Position numbers and translations under genes: made by a program. This document shows positions 13,201 through 25,873 of a DNA stretch of 64,000 nt, one piece after another (positions within the stretch are counted from its first letter, which is position 1; each line of letters opens with the position of its first letter). The stretch lies in contig JANEZZ010001866.1 of NCBI GenBank assembly GCA_026122225.1, positions 1,364,001 through 1,428,000 of the forward strand, given 5' to 3'. Below the pieces are notes generated by a model. It was not told where the DNA came from, searched no databases, and was given only the letters and a program-made list of their open reading frames with translations. Source of the stretch: Heloderma charlesbogerti. Its lineage: Eukaryota; Chordata; Lepidosauria; Squamata; Helodermatidae.

Positions 13201-16200
13201 AGCAGCTTGTAGATCAGGAAAGCCTGCCTCATATTTAGTCGAAGCCCTCTTTTATTGTAATTTGAATCTGTAGTTCAAGTCCTGCCCTTCGGAGCAGCAG
13301 AAAACAGTTTTGCTCCAGCATCTCTGTGACAGCCTTTCAAATATTTAAAGAAAACTGTCACATCACCTCTCCGTCACTCTCCTCCAGACTAATCCTCCCC
13401 AACGTCTTCAGCTGTTGCTCACAGGGCTTGATCTCCAGGCCCCTTACCATCTTCGCCATGCTCCTCTAGACACGTTCTAGATGGTCGATATCCTTTCAAA
13501 CTGTGGTGTCTAGAACTGGATCTAGTACTCCAGCTGAGGTCTGATCAAAGCAGAATAGAGTGGTACCAATATTTATTGCATTCCGGACATAATACTTTTT
13601 TGATGTAGCGTAGAATTGCATTCTCTTTTGTAGCCGCTGCATTGCACTGCTGATTTACATTTAGCATGTGGTTTACTAAAACCCCTAGATCCCTTTCACA
13701 AGTACTGCTGTCAAGTCAGGTGTTGCCCATCCTGTCTTCTTCATACCTAAATGCAGAACTTCACATTTATCTCTGTTGAAATTCATTTTGTTAGTTCTGG
13801 CCCAGTTCACCATCCTGTCAAAATCATCTTGGATCCTGTTTCTAAGGTATTAGCTACCTCACCCAGTTTGGTGTCCTCACGAAATTTGCCTGTACTTCCA
13901 TTTCCTCTATGTGTCCCCTTTAAATCTGAGCTCATCAGAAAGCTTCTTATGCTGCCACCCTGGTTGAAATCTTAAGACATTTACTTGACTTTGAATCACT
14001 GTGAAAGCACACACTTGTGCCACAGGCTTGCTCGGAGAAATGCTACACAGTTAAAAACGCTAAAGAAATAACTGAACAAATAATTGCACATTACATTTCA
14101 AATGAGATGGAAAATTAGTTTTGCCATATGCTATAACCTGAACTGGAGTACTCCAGAACACTGGGTGGGGTTGTGTGACCCAGGCCTTGTTGCCATTCTG
14201 CCCCATGGAGTAGGAGATTTTCCCCCTTCCCATTCTGTTCACTGTTTTCCAAGCGTTTCCACACTAAGGCAGTCCACAGAGCATCAAGGCCTAATGTGTG
14301 GTGTCAGTTTTCCAGGCCGCACCTACACGGTGGACAGATACAACTGCTCTCAAGCCCACTGAGTTGCCTCCTTGTTGCTCAGAGTATGCTGAAGTCAGGA
14401 TGCTGCAACCTTGCCAGGATGTGATTCAGCATCCTGTTTTTAAACCTCTGATAAAGTCAGCAGCTTCTGCCTACAGTTCTCTTGCTGACTTCAGCTGCAA
14501 GACAATAAGCATTTGTAGCTTGTGGGATGGCTAACTCTACAGCATGGCTATTGTTTTTAGGCATGAGCCTGTGAGAAGTCCAGCAGCTCCCTGCAGTAAG
14601 CTGTTTAAGTCTCTGTTCATTTGCCGTTGACTCAAAAGCCCTGTGATTCTGACTGACCTATAATCATGACCTAAATTATGAACTCCACACCACACTACCC
14701 AGATTTTCCATAATGTATTCTATTTCCTAGATTCAGGGTTTGAAATGGAGGGAGACATTTGCCTGGACTTGTTCATTTAATTCCAGTGGTATTTTTGAAG
14801 ACAGCAAAGCCAGTGGTGTTGCTGGTGTATGTATCTTGCTCTTTCTCTGTACCGTGTTGTGGGTTCTCCAGTCCTCTGCTTTTTCTCAGCTGTAACCTTA
14901 AGCTGCATAGCTCTAGCAGCAGACCCAGGTCCTGCGAGGAAGCGTGAGCAACATCAAATAGTATAAAGGATTAGAAAGTCATGAGAAGCGAAACCAGTTA
15001 GTGAAAGTTGTGAGAACTGGGTTTTGCACCTTTTCTTTTTTTTTACAACGTCTTCCCTAAGAAGATTACCCATTCTTTTGGGGGGACGACTGTTATACCA
15101 AGAACTCTGCTTACCTGACTTTGCTGGGATGTTTCTTCTGTTACACTCAAGGGCTTCTTGACACGGAGCTTTTATCCTGCTAGAGTTTGCAGGCCCTTTA
15201 GATGACGTCTCGTCAACCTCCAGGGCGTCTCCCACACTAAATGACCTCTATTCCATTTTTAAATAGATCAGAGATAATGAGCTATCAAATTACCCCACTT
15301 GTGTTCTGCTTGAGTCCCCTCCGTGAAAAAGGAAAAGTCGCAAGAAGAGGAGCTAGATCAGTGAACCATCTGGAAGGGGGAGAAGGAGGGGGAAAGGGGA
15401 AGGGGGAAAGGAAGCACATGTAAAGGGAGTCCGTTGTGATCCTGCATTTAAAATGGAAGCAGAAAGCCTTGTTTTAAATGTGGGATTTTAGGTTGGTGTA
15501 GAGAGATGCTCCAAGATAGCCAAGTCTGTCTCCCTGAAAACTTGATGGTATAATGGTCTCCTCTGCAGAGACGGAAGAAAGTCCATCTGCACACAATGCA
15601 TTATTAATGTATGGATTTTGTTGCCATGGGAGGTGGTCATGGCCATGCATCCCAGAGTGCAGGACACAGAATCATGGGCTCAAGTTACAGGAAGCCAGAT
15701 TCCAGCTGAACATCAGGAAAAACTTCCTGACTGTTAGAGCAATACGACAATGGAACCCATTCCCTAGGGAGGTGGTGGGCTCTCCCACACTGGAGGCATT
15801 CAAGATGAGGCTGGACAGCCATCTGTCAGGGATGCTCTGACTTAGATTCCTGCATTGAGCAGGGGGTTGGACTCGATGGCCCTGTAGGCCCCTTCCAACC
15901 CTACTATTCTATGATTCTATGATCTTAGATGGCTTCAAAGGGGAATTAAACAAATTCATGGAGAGCATTATTGGCACCAGTTAGCTGTTATGGCTAAATT
16001 GAACATCCATGTTCCGTAGCAGTGTACCTCTGATTACCCATTGCTGGGGGGAGGGACACTAAAGGGAGGGCTATTACCTTATGCCCTGTTCATGGGCTTC
16101 GTGAAGGCATCTGGCTGGCCACTAAGAAGCAGGAATGCTGGATCACATGAACCTTTGGTCTGATCTAGCAGGACTCTTATGTTCTTTCCTCTGCAGCTGC

Positions 16201-19200
16201 AGAAAACAGCTATAGCAGAGGTGGGCAGCATTGGTGTGGGGGGCACATTGCCCCACTAGGGGCTACTCTCCGCCTCCAATGAAATTCCTGCAGCCCAAAT
16301 TACCACTGAATTTGCCATTGTGGTGGCAAAAACCAGGTGATTTTGCAAGGAAACAAAGGCTCAGTGTGCACCTTGTTTCCTTCCAAATTGCCCTTTTTTG
16401 CTGCTGAGGCAAATTCAATGGTAGGGGCAGGGAAACTGAAAAATGGCCAGTGGGTGGGGCCACATGCAACATGAGTGTTGCCCACCCCTGATCTATAGGC
16501 TGGCTATGGTAATTTCTTAGACGCCATAAAAATATTTTCCCGTTGCATTTTGGTAACTGGAAATCGAGAGAGAGTCTAGCTGGCTGTCCAGGACCGACTA
16601 TTCTCTGAGGAACTTGCTCTGCTTTAAGCCAGGGGTTTTCTGAAGAGTGGGTGCTGATTTGCAGCAGCCACATCTTCTGTTTCAGATATATATTAAATTC
16701 TGGAGGTGTGTTCCAACGGCTGGCACAGAAACACATTAGGTGAAAACAACAGCTAACGTCTGGGAAAGGATTCTTAATTTTTTTAATGTGAATTTCTTCA
16801 TCTGATTTTGTGGACACCATGGCATTAGAGAAGGGGAGCTCTGAGGCAGCTGGTGCCACATAAATGGTACCATTTTTCAGCAGGAATGTCAGAAATGTTA
16901 ACTACAATTAGGACATTAGTTCCAAGGAAGGGTTGCATAGTTTAATGATGCTGTGATTGGGGCCCCCTGCCTGCTTTAGCTGTTCAAATAACAGGCAGGA
17001 CGTCTCCAGCAAGCTGTTTGCCTTTTCTTATGCCGTGCTGTTTAATTTTCCTAGCTGTCCAAAGTATACGCAGCCTGTCTTGCTTGCCTAGTGACATTTT
17101 AAACTTTGGTGGTAAGGACAGTGGTGTAAAACTGCCAGACCTGCTGACATGGTCTGCTGATGTGGAGTCCCCCTGAAGTCACTTCAGTATTTGATTTGTT
17201 TACATCTTTAGGGGTGACTGTGGTTGAAATGAGCAGCAGCAGAACAGACAAAGGATTCTTGATTACCCTTTCTTTTCATCTCATTGTAAATGGATCATGT
17301 AAGCAATAGGATAATTAACTCAGATGGGTGGCATTGGCAGGGCCGTAGAGGGACACAGTAGTCTGTGAATAACCCAAGATGAACATTGAGGGGGAGTGCC
17401 TGAAATACTCCCAAAGGAATTATTTTTTTGTGTTAGACACATGAACATACGAAGCTGCCTTGTAACAAAGTTGGGCTGTTGGTGCAGACCTGGTAAAAAT
17501 CAGCTTCCTGTGCTGCTAAACTTCTAGTTCTTGGCTGCATAAGAACATCTCCTGTAGTCCAGCTTATCTAATATCCCTGGTCATTGAGTTAGGGTGTTTT
17601 AGGAATGATGCTACACTGAGTTTGTTGTGAGCTTTCTTGGCCTTAGGGAAGCTGCTATTCTCTCAACATTGGTGCCCCTTCCTATCAGTATATTTCATTT
17701 CTTTTTAAGATTATCTAATCTGTCCACCATTTAGATTCTCAGTGCGGCTTACAAACATTATAAGAGTATAAATACCAGTAATAACGTACAATTGTTAAAT
17801 GGCCTAACAAATTAATTACATAGCCTAAAAGAAAAGAAATCAGTAGGCAGCAGCTAAGGGAAGATTGACATTAATTGCCTTTGAAGGCTGCCTAAAAGAT
17901 CATGGTGTTCCCGTGCAAATGTGCTTAGGCAGGGAGTTTCACAGTCAGGCACCACTGCCAAAAAGGACCTAGCGCTGGTAGCCACCCATCTAACCTCTGA
18001 AGAAGGGTGTACCTGAAGACGAGGATCTGATGAAGATCTTGGCTAGTGGGCAGGTTAATGTGGGAGGAGGCGAACCTTTCGATGTCCTGGTTCCAGACCA
18101 TTTAGGATCTTATTGATCAAAACCAGGATTTTGAATGGTGTGCTGATGTATGCAAAGTGCTTTGAACAATCTAAAGAACTGTATAAATGCTCAGTACAAT
18201 CTTTAATGTGCATATTAATTTTATGGTGTGCCATCGGCTTGGAGGGCTCATTCTCCCATGCTGCTCCAAGGCGTCTACCCAGAAGACATTCCTGTGGATT
18301 GTGCCCACGCTGCTTAGGTTCATGTGCTCGCTTGCATTCAAATGGCCATCCTTGAAAATAACTCCTTTGTGTCTGTACCTAGTGTACTGCATGATGGGAG
18401 ACGAGAGATTAAACCCTGCTCCCCAAAAGGTAGGGTTTACCTTTTGTCACATAGCATTGCCTTGCTCTTCTTCCCGGTATGGAATCCTCTCTTGTGGTGC
18501 GTCTTGTGGCCGAGTTTCCTGACAAAAAACGTGCAGATTGCAGTCGTGATGAAGCATATCCCAAGGTCACCAAGGCAGTCTTGGCACGCATCATTTGCAG
18601 TTTGTTCCTGCTGGGAAATCTGCCTTTGTGGGCTCCCTGATTGATTTCCTCTCTCCCCGCTCCTTGTCCTGAAAGAGCTTTTGCATCTGGCACCGTGAAT
18701 GGCCTGCAGTCTCCGAAAATGCTGTTTGGAATTCTTGGGTAGCAAATGCGGCCCACGCCTTCTCAGCCAAACAATACCCGCTTAGAAGATACTTTTGTTG
18801 GCGGAGTGCTACAGACATTTGGAGCAAAGCTTGCCAGCCACTCTGGCTCACTGCCTGCCCTTTCAACTGAAATGCATCGGAGGGCTTTGGGATTACTTTG
18901 GGGCCCGATTGGATGCTACTGCCAAAAAGGGCACTGCCCTGGCCAGAATATCAACAGGCTCCATTCCATAATTGTCAGAGCAGTTTGTTTGAAGCATCCC
19001 TGAGGAGACATCTGTACCGTTAGACCCTCCCACAGAAATTCAACAACAAACTAACTACCCCTGGTCAAATCACAAAGCCCTCCCTCCCTCGAGCATTGTA
19101 ACTGCCCATTCAGAACTAAAGTAGTGCAAAATTGATAGTGCTAGCGAAAATTCTTCTTCTTAGGAATTGTACTTATAGGTTTTCTGTTGCTTTCAAAGAG

Positions 19201-21048
19201 GACACATTGGGAATTCTCTTTGGAGCAGTCTGCTCTGCATGGCACGTTCCACCCTTAAAGACAGCCTAGAAATAATTTTAGATAGATAAATTGTAGATAG
19301 ATTATGATGCTTAGAACAAGTAAAATTATACCCTTTGGGGGTGTAATTAACGTTAAGTTAAAGTTTTAGGCTTTTGAACTGTGTGTTCTTCATCTGGTGT
19401 AGTCTTCAGAGCACAAAGATCAACAAAACTCAGGACTTATTAAATAATGTAGCTCTGTCCAGCTACAGGTCGGACCAAAGGTGTACCCCTAGTCCTTCAT
19501 TTTATTTCCATCATTGGCCAACCAGATGCCTTTGGGAGATTTCATGTGCAGAGCATGAGGGCAACAGTGCTTCCCTCTCCACTGATTAATCTAATCCACT
19601 TTTAAAAGCATCTATGCCAGACACCATCAACGTGTTTTGTGCCGTAAATCATGTCCAAGTGAAAATGTACAAACTGATGGGCATTTAATTTCTTCCTTCA
19701 CCCAGGGAAGATTGTGCATCACTTTTGGAGGTCACTGAAACTATCTGTACTTCAAACAAAATGGTTGAAGGAGATACATTGATTGAAATGGGCAAGTGCA
19801 GAGTACTAGCGTTGTGAGTCTTAGCTCAGCAGTCAGCCTCTCCATAGTTGATCTGAAGTGGGAACTCATCGACATTGTGGATCAAGCATTTGGGCAGCCT
19901 AGGTCTTATAGCTGCCAAGATCACAGTTAATTTTGCTTTCCCCTTTGAAACCGCACACCCAGGGGAGCTAAGGTTGTGATATGGACTTCAGCTGTAGTAG
20001 GAGTATGAAGCTGGACTGTCTTTCTCAGGAAGCTGATTATAGCAGCCTGTCTGTGAGCTACAGCAGACCTCTTGGATGCTTGGAACATGAGGGCCAGTTC
20101 TGGCTTAGGAACTGGCACCAAAAAAATAAGGTCACAGGAACTTAAATGCTTTCCTTTCTTACAAGAGAAGTGTTGGAAATCTGTGGGATGGATACATTGA
20201 TGATTAGTTCACCATATCTTGCTAGATGGATGGGCCGAGTCTATCCGAATGAAACACAGAATCAACAGCAAACCATTCATGATCCCACAGCAGTTTCTTT
20301 GGCCAGCTTAAAGGTGCTGTGGCCAAATGTGAGCTCTGGCGATTCCATTCCGATGTGTTAATTTCCTCCTGCCATTCCAATTAGATAAGGCTTTCCTCGC
20401 TTCCTGCATTCAACTGTTAAGGAGCTACTGCATTCTGTTCTGGGTTGGTGGCACCTCTCCGAATAAACTGAGGGGTAGGATTGTGTTTTGCATGTTCCCC
20501 TATGTGCCTGAAATGTATAGAGTGTGAGAAAGAGAGCTAGTAAAGTTTTCTGGTGATACCAAGGCACTTGAGGTGTCTGCTTCTTTAGCCCCTCTCCGTT
20601 GGTTAAGCGGTCTTCACAGGCACAGGTCTCTTCACTTGCCTTAGTACTGGCTGTGTGCATCATGGGCTGAACTGGATCTGCACCTGTGCAGAGTCTTGCA
20701 GGAGGATGACCTGTCTTGTGACCCATCGCAATGGCTGTGTTGGTATCTGCATAGGGTTTGGACCAGTGTTCATGCCACAGCATCCCACGCTTGATTTTTG
20801 AGGCTGGCTTACTTATGGGACATCCCTTCTTCAGTGGAACTACAATGACAGAAGCTGAGGATCTGGCCAAAGTCCTATAGCACAGGTGGGAAACTTGCAG
20901 CCCTTGACCTAATTTCATGCTGCCCTCAGTCTGATTTCAAAAGCCCTCTGTGGATGATCAGTTCAGACCAAGAGCAATCTGTTCCTCCCCTAGTAGCTAG
21001 GTGGATGGGAAGAGGGAGGGAGAGAATGGTGTGTGTGTGTGTGTGTGT

Positions 21049-21081
<33 letters not shown>

Positions 21082-24000
21082 TCACCCATTTTTGCTCTGG
21101 TCTCTGTGCAGCTCCCCACAAGTTACTCTCGAGGGAATGTGGCACCTGACAGAAAAGTGTTCTTCATCCCTGGTCTATAGCCGCATTGTCTTAGAAGAGC
21201 CTTGCTGGATAAGCCCCCAAGCCTACCCAATCCAGCATTCTCCTTGCTTGCCCAGAGGCCACAACCAGGTGCCCACAGGAAGCCCACAACCGACACATGA
21301 AGGCAGCAGCCCCCCCCCCCCCCCGCAGGTAGTAGTCGAGGCATCTAGTGCCTCGGAATCTGCAGGTTCCATAGCCATCTCCACTCATGGCCCTTGGCAG
21401 ACAAACCTCCCCTCCTCCTTGACTTTCTCTAATTCGGCTTTGAAAGCCACCTTGGCCAGTCACCACCACTGCACCTTGTGCAGTGAGTACGTTTGCGACG
21501 GAGGGCTTCCTTCCATCTGGCCTGAATTTCCTGCCAGTAAATGTCACAGGGTGATCCCCGGTTCTCACATTTTATATGACAGGGGGAAATGTTTAATCCT
21601 TACCCACTTTATTATTTATTTGATTTATCTCCTTCCTTTCCACCACAAAATGGTGTTCAAGGCAGCTAACGATAATAAAACCAAGATGAAAACAAAAGGT
21701 TAGTTATAACAATCATAAAAACAAATGAATTAGAAGCAGAATTAAAAATGACAGTAAAAGCAATTTATTTAATATACCTCTGTCATGTCCCTCCTCTTAG
21801 TTGTTTTCCCGCTCAGACTCAAAAAGCCCCTGACACTTACAACCTTTCTCCATAGGGAAGATGCTCAATCCCCTTGCTCATTTTGGTTGCCCTTTTCTGT
21901 ACTTTTTCCAGGTCTGCACTGAAAACATCCATTAGGTACCTAACCTTTAGGCTTCCAGTGTGTGCTACTACCTCATAAGCTGTTGACCTTTAATTGTGTG
22001 GCCCAAGGTGGTTTTTCAGCAGAGCTACTCCTGCTTTCTTTATCTGAGGCCTTTGTTGAAATGACCAAAAAGCTCTTGCTGCCATGACATTTCTCCTTAA
22101 ATGCTTGCCATTCAAATGAAGACTGCCTGTAGCTATGCTTCTTGCTTGACTATGATGATTTCTTCATAGCTCCACAGCTTGTCTCCTCCTATACCAACGC
22201 AAGCTGACCCAGTGAAGAAATAGCTATGATTAGCTTAAAAACAGCCCCGTACACATTTATCTGCACCTGAAATTGTGCCCAGCGAGGAAGTATGAGAAGT
22301 GAAATCTAACATAGTACAGATTTCTTTGAGACTGTTTCATTCTCTCCGTATGCAGTACAAAGTTGGGGGCAGGGGGAGATTCTGTTGTTCATCTGTCAGT
22401 GGGACACTTTTTAATCTAGCGAGGTCCAAATGAATTTGGAGTTCTGTTTTGCGCCCAGCTGTTAGACTGTACTTTTCTTCTAATAATGCAAGGCACTGCC
22501 GCTGTTTTACAGAGCTTGCAAAGAAGAAAGGCCTGTAGGAGGGAAATGATTTGATGAGCTTCAGCTGGTTCCCCCCCTCTTTTGAAAGGCCTTCTTTCAT
22601 CAGGATATGTTAGGGCGAGTGCTTTTCGAGCCAGGATATCGCAGGGGGAGGGTAGTGTTCCATAGCATCGTCAGACTTGGAGATTTCTCTCTCCTTCACA
22701 GAATAATTGGTCGGCCTTTTCTCCCCTTCGCTTGTCTTGCCAAAAACATTGAGAAGCAAAAGGATGTGACTTGAACAGTTGGTTATGAACCTTTCTGATT
22801 TCGCTGACTTCTGCCTGTCTTTTGGGCCTGCACGATGCTTCTGCTGTTCAAAGAAATCCCACACAAAGTAGTATGTATGCAACACTAACCCCACCCCTTA
22901 AAAACTTTGCTTGCTTAGAGCTTTTGCGGTGCTGTTTAGCCTTTGCCTGCCTTTGCTAGTGCTGAGCAGTTTGTGTAAGTGAAATCTGTGCATGTGTGTG
23001 AATCTTTACCTGAGTTTATGGTAATGAAAGAGAAAAATGAAGAGATTCTTTTTGTGTGCTGTTTACAAAATACTTGAATTTTAGGAAAATGACTTGGGAA
23101 ACAAATGGTTTAAATGGTTAGGTTTTCTCTAGTTACCTTTGGGTGATAGTCAAGGGAAAGTATCTTGCAGGTAATTATTGTGGTTGGGGTGGGGTGTGTG
23201 TTTGGGGCAACCGTTTGGCACAGAAGTCTACCTGTTCTTTGACATGTTCAACTCATCCAAGGAGCAGACCCCAGCAATACTGCCTTGTTGGGTTTCTGAA
23301 CATCACCATTTTTGGAACCAGCTTTAAGAGAGACGACATGGAGGACTGTGGCAGTGAATAAGCAAGCCATTGGGAGATCCATGTTGATTGCTTGTGAGGT
23401 TGCCCTGAAGTACAGGAAATGCATGTCAAATATTTTTTTACAGTTCTTGCTTTCAAGTTCTTTGAAACCTCTTGAGTGCCTTTGTCCTGTCTAGTGAATA
23501 TGTGGCCACAGAATTAAGCAGTCATTTGTGGACTTCGCTTTCATTAGGCCTGGCTGTGGGATGATCTCACTGATGCTTGATAATGCCATGTTCGAGTTTG
23601 CAGGCAGTTTGCAATTTTTTCTCTTCTTTATCGTAAACAGGAATTGTGTATTGCCGTTCTTCGAATGGCAGGAAATGTTGGAAAAGATTGCCTGTTGGGT
23701 GTTGTGGCTAATGGGAAAGAGATAACTCTTTATCACTTTGCTTGTCTGACCAGACTTTTAAAAAATTAAAGCCAGTATTATGATCGTGCATCATCATATC
23801 TCATTGTGTATTGTCCAATGATTTTCCATTATGCCTTTTTCAGCCTGGGGCTGTTAATGGGATTTTATTTATTAAATTTATTTATGAAATTTATTAATGG
23901 GATTATGTTTGGCACATTATTTCTAGGGCTATTAACTAATTCAAAAGGTTTAGCAAACTGCCTTTTGACTGATTTGATTATCCAGTTAAACTTACAAATG

Positions 24001-25820
24001 TGAGCTTATTGAAAGGACTCGAGAAGGACATGCATCAGGTGGGAGCAGCACTTTTTCTTCTCTATGGTGGGGGACTGTGAGACCCCATACCCAGTCTCCA
24101 TTTTGTGTTTTTCCTTCACTTCCAGCAAACTTTCACAGTGGGGGACTCTTTCCTAGCAGTGTTGGATTTTGGATGCCCATATGCAAATCATGCACTTTGC
24201 CTCTATTGCCTCCCTGTAAAATAACAGGTGTTTGTCTCATACAATTGTTGTTAGTCTTCTGGTGTTGATCTCAAAGGATGGTAGGAGGACTGTATTTGAA
24301 TTATAATGGAAATTGGGACCCCCCCCCCCCGTTCTTTAGGAATGAAATAGATTTATTCTCCCATTTCTAAGTCTCTTCCCGTACTCACCCCTGCAGTTTT
24401 ATTGGACAACGGTGCTTTTCATTGTACTGCAAGTGTTGGGTCTGCTGAGAACTTCCACAGCATAAAATCTGTTGGCAAGAATGGGATATGCAAGCCATGC
24501 TGTACCTTGAGACCCAGTTGTTTCGATGGAGGTTTCGCAGGAGAAGCTCCCAGCCGATGGGAAATGCGGTTTTAAATGGTAAAGCCTTGAATGTCACCTT
24601 GGATGTCAGAGGTCCCAGGTTCGGTTCTTGGCATCTCCAGCTTAAAAGATCACAGGGCTGGATAAACCCCTTGACTGAATAACATATTGCTACTAATCAG
24701 AGTAGACTGTTCTGTGCTCGGCAGACCAGCAGTCTGTCTCAGAATAAGACTGTGATTCAGAGCCTTAAAAACACAGAATCTCTCACACATGTGCAATTTT
24801 GGCTTGGTATGTCCAAGGAAACCAATGGGTGATACACAACAGAACACTCATGTTCTTGCCCACGTCCCGATCTCATCCACAGAGCTTGTGTGGAAGACGT
24901 TCTTGTTGATTATCCAAGCTTTATTTGTGTTCTCTTCCTCCTCCCACCCCCATTCCAATGTTCTTGACAAGTGTAATCGGAAGGTGGCAGGGGTAGCTTC
25001 CTCTCTAAATCCCAAAGTATCATCTAGAATTAAAGTTGTTTGAAGAGCAGCTTGAACTCAGTATGGTAAGGAACACAGATACATTTAAAGTTCCTACAGA
25101 CAACTGATCTTAAATCACGGAGCATTGTAACTGAGTGTTGTTGAGTAATTTCATTTGAAAGGTCACATGTTTTCCTATTAAAAACTCATAAGGCAGCCAA
25201 ATATGTAACCTGGTTGGAAGATTACACAGAATGCCTCTGACTGGAGCCCTGATGCCTTTAAAACCATCTTTTAGCAGCGAAGCATCATTGGCGCATTATG
25301 ACAGCATTTACTCATTTGTTTAAAGCCTGGGACTTCGCTTCTGGCTTTCGGGTGTAACAAGGCCCCCAGTGTTTTGAAGACCATGAGCCATAATCCTTTG
25401 GTCACAGTAAACATGTCCTAAGATTTCCAGAAACATTGAAGGTATGACACACCCACTTTTCCTTGAGAGAAGGGGAGAGCCAGAACTTCTCTGGGGGAAA
25501 TAAATCAAAATATTTGCAATCAGCTTACCATGTACTTGCTTTGTAGCCTTTGGGCTGAGAAAACAGTGCATGAAAAAATCTACCCACTGTTTATTTTGAA
25601 TATTACAGAAACAAGCTTGGAAACATGAATTGGTCTAGGTCGGCCTTTCCCAACCTGGTGGCTTCCAGATGTGTTGGGACTGCACCTCCCACAATTCCCA
25701 GTAAGCATGGCCTTTAGGAATTATGGGAGGTGCAGTCCCAACACATCTGGAGTGCACTGGGTTGGGGAAGGCTGAGCTAGGTATATTTGTGGAACAGGCT
25801 GTTTCTCCCTCTCCCTCCCT

Positions 25821-25873
<53 letters not shown>

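Noticed and set aside
16263..16859. 198-codon open frame on the minus strand
   Set aside because: It overlaps the 275-bp hAT-type MITE and shows no family motif; chance is the simplest explanation.
20954..21703. 249-codon open frame on the + strand in intron 2
   Set aside because: It runs through a compound microsatellite and a C run, has no recognisable similarity and no supporting splice context.
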